Translations under genes and position numbers: made by a program
Notes under the pieces: generated by a model
What the model was told of the DNA's origin: nothing
Databases searched by the model: none
Seen by the model: the letters and a program-made list of their open reading frames with translations, nothing else
Source of the DNA: Bicyclus anynana
Lineage: Eukaryota; Arthropoda; Insecta; Lepidoptera; Nymphalidae
Length of the DNA: 64,000 nucleotides
Assembly: GCF_947172395.1 (NCBI RefSeq)
Contig: NC_069101.1
Span: 186,001 to 250,000, forward strand
Direction: 5' to 3'
In this document: positions 1 through 8,935 of the stretch, piece after piece
Numbering within the stretch: the first letter of the stretch is position 1
Layout of the letters: each line of letters begins with the position of its first letter

Positions 1-813
1 TAATTTTATCGAACGAAAGCGTAGAGATGAGCGAAAATTATTTATCGATAATTTTACAGTTATTCAATTCTTTTATGGATTCGAAAATTAAATAAAAACT
101 TTTTAATTTTCTGTTATGACATTTTAATATTCATGAAATTTTTATACCTTTTAAACATTTATTAAGAAGCAGTAAAATAATAATTAAGTGATTGTCGTAT
201 TAGTAGTAACCTACAATGGAAACATTTCTAAATTTAATGGTTGTCCAATTAACATCAAAACCATTAAAACCTAATAAATCAACACTTTGAGCTTCCGAAA
301 GTACGTAGTTTTTATAATGAAACAGCCGATAAGCTTACAAGGCTTTAAACAAATTACATTGAAGTCAATGCAATCTCGCGGCTGTCCGCTAGTTCACAAT
401 ATCGATATTATATCGATGTCAGTACGATCGCATCCCTAGCACTCGGACAGGCGCGGCTCGGTGTAGAGAGGCACAGTTGGAGAGGTATCAAGATGCGTTG
501 ATGTTTAATTAAAAAAATGCGCTTCAGTTGCAGCGGGGCGGGGGCGGGGGCGGGGGTCACAGTCGCTTGCTACTTCGCATTTTAATCATTTTAAAGGATT
601 CAGTTTGTCATGTCGAACATTACTTGCTCATCGGAGTCGGGTATTGAACGTTTTTTATTATACTTCTTATAAAAAACTTCTCATAAAAAAATCGAAACAG
701 TTCGCCTGAACAGTACTTTCGGACTAATTAAATTTTTTTATTACATTACAAATTAATCAATCATTCGTCTTTAAAAAAACAGTGCAACCATTAAAGGTAA
801 TAATGGGATTTTT
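1..813. other. intergenic, no gene seen
   Basis: No convincing reading frame. The stretch is AT-rich. A GC-rich patch lies near 435-560, and paired TATCGAT-type motifs (DREF-like) lie around 400-418. The only distinct structure is the G-run cluster listed separately. Confidence 0.6.
535..556 (+). repeat. G-run cluster, potential G-quadruplex
   Basis: Four consecutive runs of 4, 5, 5 and 5 G are separated by single C. This meets the usual G-quadruplex pattern with one-base loops, which is the most stable arrangement. It stands out in an AT-rich surrounding. No gene start is visible beside it, so a promoter role is only a guess. Confidence 0.7.
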
Positions 814-1004
814 CGGCCGTGGCTAGCGAAAACGACGTACCGCCAAGAGATTTAGCGTTCCGATGCGATGTCGTGTCGAAAGGGTTGTGGATTTTTATCC
901 TAGGTACTCCTTACAAGTTAGCCCGCTTCCATATTAGATTGCATCATCGCTTACCATCGGGTGAGATAGTAGTCAAATTCTAACTTGTACAGAATAAAAA
1001 AAAG
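814..1004 (+). mobile_element. SINE family B, 5'-truncated copy
   Basis: The sequence matches the 3' two thirds of the fuller copies at 57460 and 23894. It has the GGCCGTGGCTAG block, then the CAAGTTAGCCCGCTTCCAT and TTACCATC blocks, and ends in GAATAAAAAAAAG. The tRNA-like head is missing. Truncation at the 5' side is usual for target-primed SINE insertion. Confidence 0.75.
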
Positions 1005-2508
1005 ATTAAAAATTCGTTACCATAAGTAAGTACAACTACATTACACGAGCAAGCACGATGATACGCTTAAATTTTATATAGATAAATGCTATTCTAACAA
1101 ATAATTGTACCTTTTACCGGTATTACCGGTATTGTAGTACTAGTGCTAAAAATATATATATACGGTCGAATTGAGAAACCTCCTTCTTTTTTTGAAGTCG
1201 TATAACAAAGTACAAGCATCCCAGGTGTCGCACTCGCACTGAGCGCCGAGCCACGGCCGAGCAGTGCGAGCAGCGCCGAGTGGAATAATTACAGATCAAA
1301 GTACCTCATTAAAGTTTCTTAAAAGCAATCTTCCGAGAAGCATCTTTTGCGAATAATTTCTACAAATTCCCGAGTAGTTTGAGTAATAAAAACTCCTTTC
1401 AAAAATGTTCTCCCAAGCCCGCGCGGAGTAGGTAAATATTTTTCCAAGTATAAATTTTGCCGGACACGAAAGATTGTTGAAAGGATGATACTGAAATACA
1501 AATATTCAAATGTGAGGGTTTTTTGGCTTTTCAAAAAAGTAATATGAAAATTTTGAATTCATGTCACAACTTGTTGGGTTAGAACAAAATTACAACCTTA
1601 TTAATTAGGTTTGATTTACAAAATATAGTCAGTAGTACACTATTTATGGTACACGTCTTAAAGTTGTTTCCGCATCAATAAAAATCACATTTCGAATGAG
1701 GAATATAGTCGTACGATCTGAATTTATCGGATCGCATTGGAAATTAGGTATCCATTTATATTTTATTTATTTATATATATTTATATTTATTTATTTTGAC
1801 TGTAGCTTTAGGTTTGCAAATATAAGTATCCTATTTAAGTAGTTAATCTGTTTTTGATATTTAGCGAAAATAACAAATAGAAATCGTGTTTTTATTGAAA
1901 TTTGGCAAAGACGTACCGCCAATGTGTAGAAATGGGCTACTTGTCGTTGAATAAAAATTAATAGAAATAAAACAAAATTTGCATATGTTAAGAGTATTAA
2001 TATTAATATTTAAATAATGAACAGTTTGATTCATCGATTGCAAATGGCGGCGTCTGCAAGGCACTCAGCATTCACCGCCGCAGCGCAGCGTGAGCCCGCG
2101 GATAATCCGCCATTACTTACAATAGCAACAATGCGGCGGTATTCCGCACTATTCCGCGTTATTCCGCTAATTGTGTTAGTAATTCCGCGTCTGAACATAA
2201 TGAATACAGCGCGCGGGCGCCACTGTGTGCGATCAGTGGCGCTGTTCTTGTTATCTCCGTTAATTATCACAATGAGATTCGCCCTGATTCTCTATTAGCG
2301 TGTTCACTATTGTCTACCTTTTTCCATTCTCTGGTCGACATTGTACGATTGCAATGTTTTCAATTGTCGAGTCAACATACTCTGATGCTGGAGATTGTGT
2401 GGGACGTAACTTTGAAGGATTTTTTCGTGTGACGTTATTATGCCGATTTTTTTTTATTTAAAAAAAATATGCACTACAATTTTAAATTCTGAATAGTTCC
2501 ACAATAAA
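1005..2508. other. intergenic, no gene seen
   Basis: AT-rich with short chance frames only. From about 2030 to 2250 it becomes GC-richer and carries a motif cluster listed separately. A perfect short palindrome, GCGGAT-A-ATCCGC, lies at about 2099-2111. Confidence 0.55.
2141..2188 (+). promoter_or_regulatory. ATTCCGC motif cluster
   Basis: The heptamer ATTCCGC occurs at 2141, 2151 and 2161 with an exact 10-base period, and again at 2182. The period is about one DNA helical turn, so the sites would lie on one face. A TAATCC core (K50 homeodomain type) lies just upstream at about 2103. This may be a transcription-factor cluster or a decayed minisatellite. The sequence cannot decide. Confidence 0.3.
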
Positions 2509-2700
2509 TAATAAAGCCGGGCTGAACACCGAAAAGTCACGGGTTCGATCTCCACCCGCTAGATATTGTCGTGCCCTAACACAGTAGGTATTTCCCACTG
2601 GGATTGAAATTGATATGGGAGTAGTAACAGGATATTATCTATATAAGGATACGACAATGTTTTTCTCAAAAATACACTGTTTTTTTGTCTCTATATAAAA
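2509..2700 (+). mobile_element. SINE family C, tRNA-related copy
   Basis: The block includes CTGAACACCGAAAAGTCACGG followed by a B-box-like GGTTCGATCTCC, then a CCACCCGC...ATTGTCG segment. The same arrangement recurs at 12541, 36623, 49788 and, reversed, near 20250. It is probably a diverged tRNA-derived SINE. The A box is poorly conserved, so the boundaries are approximate. Confidence 0.55.
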
Positions 2701-3272
2701 TAATCATCATAATCATCATAATCAAAATCATGACACACTCATTTGTTTTCTCGTGAACGAACAATAGAACAAGACTTCATTAAAATGTAACAATCAGATG
2801 CTGTAACATGAAATGTTTAATTGGGTGTCTATGATCGTGGATATTGTACATCCACCGCGCGACGGGTGAAAGCGCTGGGTGCAGGGTGCAGGGTGTGACT
2901 GAGCGCTCACTCGGCACTAATGGCGCTTGAGCTGACAGACTGTTGTCTTGAGTGAATGCATTTACTTGCACTACTGTATTAACGCTACGAGCAAAGCAAT
3001 GCTGAGTAATATATTTGGTTGTATTTAATATTGATGTACTCTATAGGTACGTAATCGTATGAAACTGCCTGGTTGGTTTAGTAGTTAATTTGATCAGCTG
3101 CTAATTTTAAATTTACCTGGATACGATCGGTGGTGTTACAAAATTGCCGGGACTTTCTCCTTTTAATGAGACGCTTTGTTTAAAGTATGGCGTTAACCTT
3201 CGATTCCATTCGTTACGATTCTCATCTAATATTGATTGTAATGTACATGATTAATATCACCCTAAGCCCGCC
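2701..3272. other. intergenic flank of the Dong-like element
   Basis: No gene seen. A short imperfect (ATC/ATA)n stretch lies at about 2700-2730. The rest is AT-rich single-copy-looking sequence up to the TAA microsatellite. Confidence 0.55.
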
Positions 3273-3299
3273 AATAATAATAATAATAATAATAATAAT
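3273..3299 (+). repeat. (AAT)9 microsatellite, 5' target of the retrotransposon
   Basis: Nine perfect AAT units abut the 5' end of the retrotransposon. A shorter run of the same repeat sits at its 3' end (7252-7264). Bombyx Dong, of the R4 clade, is known for insertion in TAA repeats, so this is read as its target site. Confidence 0.9.
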
Positions 3300-3377
3300 C
3301 GCCGTGTGGCACCGGCAGATTAGAATGTTGCCACCCCTATCTTTCCCGAGGGTGTCGTAAGAGGCGACTAAGGGACA

Positions 3378-3411
3378 TCGGAGAACCGTTTGGTATCTTT
3401 TGGTTCTCCGA
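3378..3411 (+). repeat. 10-bp perfect hairpin in the element's 5' leader
   Basis: TCGGAGAACC (3378-3387) is the exact reverse complement of GGTTCTCCGA (3402-3411) across a 14-base loop. Upstream are two shorter stems, GTGGCA/TGCCAC (about 3306-3333) and GTCG/CGAC (about 3355-3367). The last is enclosed by TCCC/GGGA. The leader RNA is therefore probably highly structured. Confidence 0.65.
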
Positions 3412-3502
3412 AATCAAGCTAGCTGGCTTAAAAAAACAGCCTCCTCGGGGACCTGAGTGGACCCCGGGTGATGTAACCTCCACTCACCCCCCCCTAAAAA
3501 AT

Positions 3503-6500
3503 ATGATGATGGAACAACAGAGAGCGCGATTAGGGCCGCTACCTGGGGGCCGCCAGGGCGCGTCTGGGGCTGGCGCTGGACGTGGCAGCATGCGAGCCGC
3601 CAGCCAACATAGTCGACCGGCACTACCACCTGACCGGTCGACACTTCCATCATCCCCATCAGAGGGCTTGGCTTCGACAGGGTCCCCTAGGGCCCAATCT
3701 TCGGAGCCCGCCGCTGGTGGCGTACGGCGCATGAAATGGACATGCGACATGAATAAAAATGTCATGCGCGCGTACTACAGGGCTACAGGGGGAGAAACCG
3801 GACGGACTGGCTACCGAGCAGCAATGTACCGCGAGTTCTTGCTGCTTGAGCCGCACTTAACTGTCACGGAACAGAACCTAGCAGATCGAGCTCGGTTTAT
3901 TCAGCGTTCTAACATCTTCAACGCGACCGAGCTCGAACGATTACGACGTGAGGCTGTTCCCGAAGTGCCAACCTCTTCTGCAGAGCAAATCGTCTCACCG
4001 GCGGCGCCTGTCCGCGAAGAGACTGAACCTATGTCCCAAGATTTGCATGCAGAGGAGGAGGACACTGAGGGAACCGTCTCCCTTGATTTAGAGCGGATGA
4101 GAAGGATCCTAGAAGAGACGATTGCTGAAATCCGTAATGCTCCTCTAGAGAATCGTCCGCGGCTCTCCCGTATTGCGCTAAATATAGCGACGCGGGATGT
4201 CATTGAGGCTGTCAACAAAATGCTGCCCCAACTTCTGGCGGGCAGCACTGGTCTGGATGATACGGCTTCTATCCTTTTCGGGGCAGCCCTAACCGTCCAC
4301 CGTTTCATTGGTATCAAAACCAAGGAACCTGGACGCCCGGGGCGTTCTGTTAATAACATCAGAGCAGAACCAGCCTGGAAGAGAAGGATAGAACGCCGTA
4401 TCACCCTTGCCAGAGGCCTCATTGGCAGACTGCTATGCTTCAGGTTGGGCAATAGAAGGCCAAGGATTGTGCGCTCCGTCAGAATAGCCTTTAACGGGCT
4501 CGGGGTTAGGCTGGATCAGCCGGACATAACCCTAAAACTGACGGAGCGCATCGACGACCTGAAGCAGAAAATCGCTGCATGGGGGAACCGCATACGACGA
4601 TACTCGGAAAGAGTTGAGCGATTTCAGCAAAATCGTCTTTTCTCGAGTGATCAGAAAAGGTTCTACAACAGATTGGAGTGTCCTGCAGTCTGTTCTACCT
4701 CTCCACAGCCGAATCCGGCTGACCTTATCGCTTTTTGGCGAAACATATGGTCAAGAGAGGTAGAGCACGATGAGGGTACTTGGATTTCGGCGATAGAGGA
4801 GACATGTGCCGCAATCAGGCCGATGAACCCAGTCGCCATCTCTACGGAGGATGTAGTTGGTGCAGTAAGGCGGGCCGCGAACTGGAAAAGTCCGGGGCCC
4901 GACGGACTGCATCACTACTGGCTGAAGGCGTTCTCGACTTGCCATGTCACCTTGGCTCGCCAATTCCAAGAGGCTCTCGAGCAAGGGACACTCCCGAACC
5001 TTTTCACCACCGGGATCACTCATTTAGCTCCAAAGACCACCGACACCGTAGATCCCTCAAAATACCGCCCCATCACGTGTCTTACTACCATCTATAAGAC
5101 ACTGACATCCGTTCTGAGCTCTAAGATAACTCGTCATGTAGACGATAATAACATCATGTCTGGGGCTCAGAACGGATGTCGGGGTGGTAGTCGTGGTACC
5201 AAGGAGCTCCTTCTCATCGACTCCGTCGCGGGCCAATTGGTCAAGCGCAACCGCCGGAATTTTGCCGCAGCCTGGATTGACTATAAAAAGGCATTCGACT
5301 CGGTGCCTCATTCGTGGCTCTTGAGGGTCCTTGAGCTGTACAAAATCGATTGTACAGTTCAAGACTTCCTCCGGTCATGTATGGGGCAATGGAGCACGAT
5401 CCTTTGTCTCCATGGCGAGCGGTTGGCGGCTGCCGATGACCGGATTAGGATACGCCGGGGTATCTTCCAGGGTGACTGTCTGAGTCCACTATGGTTTTGC
5501 TTGGCCTTGAATCCTCTCAGTACATTACTAGAGGGTTCGGGAACAGGCTTTCAGTTTCGGAGAGGAGGGACAAAAGTGCCTCACCTTCTCTACATGGACG
5601 ACCTCAAACTGCTAGCGCCCAATGCTACCCGACTGCAGGAATTACTGAATCTCACCACGGGATTCAGCAATTCCATCAGAATGGAGCTGGGACTAGACAA
5701 GTGTGCGGTCTTGCATGTGGAGAGGGGTCAGGTCACTCATACGGTCGGGATCAATCCTGACCTGCTTAACATCAAGACCCTTTCTGAAACTGAATCTTAC
5801 CGGTATCTGGGCATGTCACAATCTATAGGGGTGCAAGAGGCGGACATGAAACAGTCAGTTTGCGAGGGTTTTTATCGACGTCTGACAAAGATCTGTAAAA
5901 GTTATTTGTCGGGCGCCAATAAGATTCGAGCTTATAACGGCTGGGTCATGCCTGTTCTCATGTACACCTTTGGCGTGCTCAGATGGACTCAGACCGAATT
6001 AGACGTCCTGGATAGAAGGGTCCGCACGACTATGACTCTCTATCGTATGCATCACCCAAAATCGTCTGTCATGAGATTGTATGTCCCCCGAAAGTGTGGT
6101 GGTCGAGGCCTACTTAGCGCCAAGACCATGCACAATCGGGAGATATGCAGCCTCAGGACCTACTTCGAGACGAAAAGGGAGTCCCCGATGCATACAGAAG
6201 TCATAGCATGTGATAAAGGACTCACCCCGCTATCCTTGGCCAACAGCGAATGGCAAAAACCAGTGGTACAGAGCATCTCTGACCGGGAGACCGTATGGAA
6301 GGGGAAGGAGCTGCACGGACGCTTTTTTAAGGCTCTTCATGAGCCCCATGTCAGTAAAAAAGCGTCTGTGCAGTGGCTGCGCTTCGGTGACCTCTTTGGG
6401 GAAACCGAAGGGTTTGTCTTTGCGATACAAGATCAGGTGGTAAAGACGCGGAACTACCGAAAGTACATTCTGAAGGATGGCACTCACGACATCTGTCGAG

Positions 6501-7078
6501 CCTGTCGCCATCCCGGCGAGTCACTCAGACATGTCCTTTCGGGTTGTTCAGCTCTTGCCAACACTGAGTATCTGCACAGACACAACCAAGCAGCCAAAAT
6601 CCTTCACCAAGAGCTTGCTCTGACGTACGGTCTCCTGGACCAGAGGTTGCCTTATTACAAGTACACACCGGTGCCAGTGCTTGAACGCGACGGAGTCCGG
6701 CTCTATTGGGACCGGTCCATTATCACGGACAGGACTATTCTTGCGAATAAGCCTGACATCGTGGTGTTGGACCGGGCACAGTCGAGGGTGTTTTTAGTGG
6801 ACATCACAATTCCATATGACGAGAACCTTGTGAGAGCTGAGACAGAGAAAAAACGTAAATATCTAGATCTGGCTCACGAGGTTACCGCCATGTGGCATGT
6901 GGAGTCCACTGAAATCATCCCCATCGTCATATCTGCCAACGGTTTGATCCCAGTCAGCCTCGCTCACCATCTGAGGCGGCTGGGGTTCTGTGGCAGTTCG
7001 CTCGCAGGCAAGATGCAAAAAGCGGTCTTGCTGGACTCGGCTAGGATAGTCCGCCGGTTTCTCCACCTGTCGCCCTGA
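3503..7078 (+). CDS. R4/Dong-type retrotransposon polyprotein (reverse transcriptase and restriction-like endonuclease)
   Basis: 1191 residues from the first ATG of an ATG-ATG-ATG run. The frame is also open upstream to 3299, so the true start may be earlier. The N terminus is Ala/Gly/Pro/Ser-rich. A conserved-looking block near residues 77-140 opens with MKWTCDMNKNVMRAYY and resembles a Myb-like DNA-binding segment. Reverse transcriptase spans roughly 430-850: motif A IDYKKAFD at 592-599, motif B GIFQGDCLSP from 653, and motif C YMDD at 697-700 with both aspartates present. A CCHC finger (C998, C1001, H1010, C1015) follows. The restriction-like endonuclease has KPDIVVLD (D1085) and VDITIP (D1100), followed by a Lys-rich EKKRKY stretch. 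The protein would nick the target DNA and reverse-transcribe its own RNA there. All catalytic motifs are present and no disruption is seen. Confidence 0.93.
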   Translation: MMMEQQRARLGPLPGGRQGASGAGAGRGSMRAASQHSRPALPPDRSTLPSSPSEGLASTGSPRAQSSEPAAGGVRRMKWTCDMNKNVMRAYYRATGGETGRTGYRAAMYREFLLLEPHLTVTEQNLADRARFIQRSNIFNATELERLRREAVPEVPTSSAEQIVSPAAPVREETEPMSQDLHAEEEDTEGTVSLDLERMRRILEETIAEIRNAPLENRPRLSRIALNIATRDVIEAVNKMLPQLLAGSTGLDDTASILFGAALTVHRFIGIKTKEPGRPGRSVNNIRAEPAWKRRIERRITLARGLIGRLLCFRLGNRRPRIVRSVRIAFNGLGVRLDQPDITLKLTERIDDLKQKIAAWGNRIRRYSERVERFQQNRLFSSDQKRFYNRLECPAVCSTSPQPNPADLIAFWRNIWSREVEHDEGTWISAIEETCAAIRPMNPVAISTEDVVGAVRRAANWKSPGPDGLHHYWLKAFSTCHVTLARQFQEALEQGTLPNLFTTGITHLAPKTTDTVDPSKYRPITCLTTIYKTLTSVLSSKITRHVDDNNIMSGAQNGCRGGSRGTKELLLIDSVAGQLVKRNRRNFAAAWIDYKKAFDSVPHSWLLRVLELYKIDCTVQDFLRSCMGQWSTILCLHGERLAAADDRIRIRRGIFQGDCLSPLWFCLALNPLSTLLEGSGTGFQFRRGGTKVPHLLYMDDLKLLAPNATRLQELLNLTTGFSNSIRMELGLDKCAVLHVERGQVTHTVGINPDLLNIKTLSETESYRYLGMSQSIGVQEADMKQSVCEGFYRRLTKICKSYLSGANKIRAYNGWVMPVLMYTFGVLRWTQTELDVLDRRVRTTMTLYRMHHPKSSVMRLYVPRKCGGRGLLSAKTMHNREICSLRTYFETKRESPMHTEVIACDKGLTPLSLANSEWQKPVVQSISDRETVWKGKELHGRFFKALHEPHVSKKASVQWLRFGDLFGETEGFVFAIQDQVVKTRNYRKYILKDGTHDICRACRHPGESLRHVLSGCSALANTEYLHRHNQAAKILHQELALTYGLLDQRLPYYKYTPVPVLERDGVRLYWDRSIITDRTILANKPDIVVLDRAQSRVFLVDITIPYDENLVRAETEKKRKYLDLAHEVTAMWHVESTEIIPIVISANGLIPVSLAHHLRRLGFCGSSLAGKMQKAVLLDSARIVRRFLHLSP

Positions 7079-7251
7079 CCCCCGGCCGTTTGGTCTCCCT
7101 GCCGGGGTGAATCCTCCGCCCGGTGCATATATGTATTTATGTAATATATATTTAAGTTTATTTATTTTGTGTATTTAAGTAAGTTTATTTATTTTCCCTT
7201 TGGCTTTTATATATATTTATTTTGTACCGGGCGTGAGAGTAGAATGCATGT

Positions 7252-7264
7252 ATAATAATAATAG
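7252..7264 (+). repeat. TAA-type repeat at the 3' end of the retrotransposon
   Basis: About four ATA/TAA units follow the AT-rich 3' UTR directly. Together with the (AAT)9 at 3273-3299 they bracket the element. Confidence 0.8.
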
Positions 7265-8728
7265 TATCAATGAGTAAAGGAAAAACATCGTGAGGAAACA
7301 CGCATACCTGAGATTTTTTTTAATTTTCTACAAAATTGCTAAAAAAATCTAAGCCCTCTCATTCTTAGAGGAAACTCGTGTTCAACAGTAAGCTGAATAT
7401 GTGTTATTAAGGTGGTATAATAAAAATAAATGTGTAATAGCTGTAATAAATTTAAGTTCATCTATCACTAGAGGAACTTGCATTAATTATAGCTACAAAA
7501 TATTCACATAGTTTTTCACATGCAGCTGTGCAAAATTGTAATTATAAGAAAATAGCAAGTGAAAATGTGCAGCAAAGTTGCATAATTATAATCTTAGTGC
7601 CGTATCTGAGAGAGAGCCGTCTGTCTGTCCACTTAAGAGGCCATTAGCACTGAACGCGTGGCGCATTAAAATTCATTTCAGTCGAGGCGGCGCGGAGCAC
7701 TGTCCCTCCGCCCTCCGCACACAAGACGAGACGTCACAGATGTAATGTACGTATGACAGATGTGAAGTATGGAAATAACAGGTGATTCGCTTACATGTGT
7801 AAGGAAAAACAAGGCTATATTATTGAGATTTATTACACTCACTGATGTATGAAATATTGAGTTTTCTTCCTGCAAAGATAATCCCAGTAGCCGCTCAACG
7901 GTATGTGGCGGTATGTGGCCGTATGTGGCGGTATGTGGTTGTATGTGGCGGTATGTGGCGGCACTATGCGTCTGTACGTCATTCGGATCTGATCATAATC
8001 ATTAGCTGATTGTGTGTTACAAGATCAACTTTAATTAATACTAGTGTCAGTTTTTGCAAAAGAGTTGAGAGAATTTTAGACACAACTCGGTTAAAGGTAC
8101 CTTTTTACAACAATTTATAGTTTTCAATGTTTTTATAACAAATGCAGCGGCGATTAAAAATTCAAATAATAATGATATTATCTAATCGTGCAAGCTAAAG
8201 CAATAGCAAAATATTTATAAATTGCTGACAATATATTACCGCTTTATCTATGTCTACAATACATTCAATAAGTTTGCTCTAACCACTTGTATTATTCAGA
8301 ACACTTGTTCTATTCTATTCTTTATTAAATATATTATATGTACCTAATTCAAGGATTAATCGACCTTATTCTTTTTTAATTCAATTGCCAATTATATTTG
8401 TCGGTAATAATATAATAATCATAACAAGCAATTATTGTCAGGCAACAGAACTGTATAACAATGCAGTGATAAGCTAATGGGATGTCAAACACAAACTAAT
8501 ACGCTTTTACTGCGAACAAACAGCTACAGTCTAATGAAACTATCGACCGCAATCCTGATAATTAATAAAATAATTAATTACCGATACCGACGTTCGGCGC
8601 GACTGTACTTCGTTTATACTCTTTGCGTCTAACGACCATTGTGCAGTGTTTATAAAGCTTCACTTTATAGTAAGCAGTTGCTATGTATAATAGAACCATA
8701 AAATCATTTTAGCTATCTCAACCTATCT
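7265..8728. other. intergenic, no gene seen
   Basis: AT-rich. The only distinct feature is the decamer tandem repeat at 7901. A GC-rich block with CCCTCCGCCCTCCGC lies near 7704-7718 and resembles the heptamer repeat at 52972. Confidence 0.55.
7901..7960 (+). repeat. decamer minisatellite, six units of GTATGTGGCG
   Basis: Six head-to-tail 10-base units (GTATGTGGCG, with changes only at the last two bases in units 2 and 4) occupy exactly 60 bases. The near identity suggests recent expansion or homogenisation. It is likely to vary in copy number between individuals. Confidence 0.9.
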
Positions 8729-8935
8729 ATTAATACTAATATGATAAAGAGGAAAGATTTGATTGTTTGTTTGTTTGCATCGAATGGACTCTGAAACTTC
8801 TGAACTGATTTGAAAAATTCGTTTACTATTGGGAAGCTACACTAACCCCGAGTGCTGTAGGCAATATTCCCGTATTCCTACGAAAACGGGAACCACGTGG
8901 ATGTAACTGCGAGGGTTTCCCCTATTAATTTACTA
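8729..8935 (+). mobile_element. degenerate non-autonomous Helitron
   Basis: The 5' side has AATACTAATATGATAAAGAGGAAAG-type sequence, typical of the 5' ends of copies at 16665 and 29365. The interior has the CCGTATTCCTACGAAAACGG block shared with the 11277 and 16665 copies. The CTAG end is not recognisable. Confidence 0.55.

Larger units (their letters stand above)
3300..7251 (+). mobile_element. Dong/R4-like non-LTR retrotransposon, apparently full length
   Basis: An approximately 3.95 kb element with no LTRs has a short 5' leader, one long ORF, a short AT-rich 3' UTR and TAA repeats at both borders. The gene order is an N-terminal DNA-binding-like region, then reverse transcriptase, then a CCHC finger, then a restriction-like endonuclease. 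This is the early-branching (R2/R4/NeSL) class rather than the APE-endonuclease class. The TAA target points to the Dong branch of R4. The reading frame has no stop or frameshift, so this copy may be young and possibly competent. Other copies in the genome cannot be seen from here. Confidence 0.88.

Noticed and set aside
2017..2298. 93-codon frame over the GC-richer block
   Set aside because: It is open on both strands, and the openness comes from GC content and the ATTCCGC repeats. No protein features.
4780..5097. 105-codon alternative-frame ORF and several antisense ORFs within 3414-7066
   Set aside because: Shadows of the long retrotransposon frame with no independent support.
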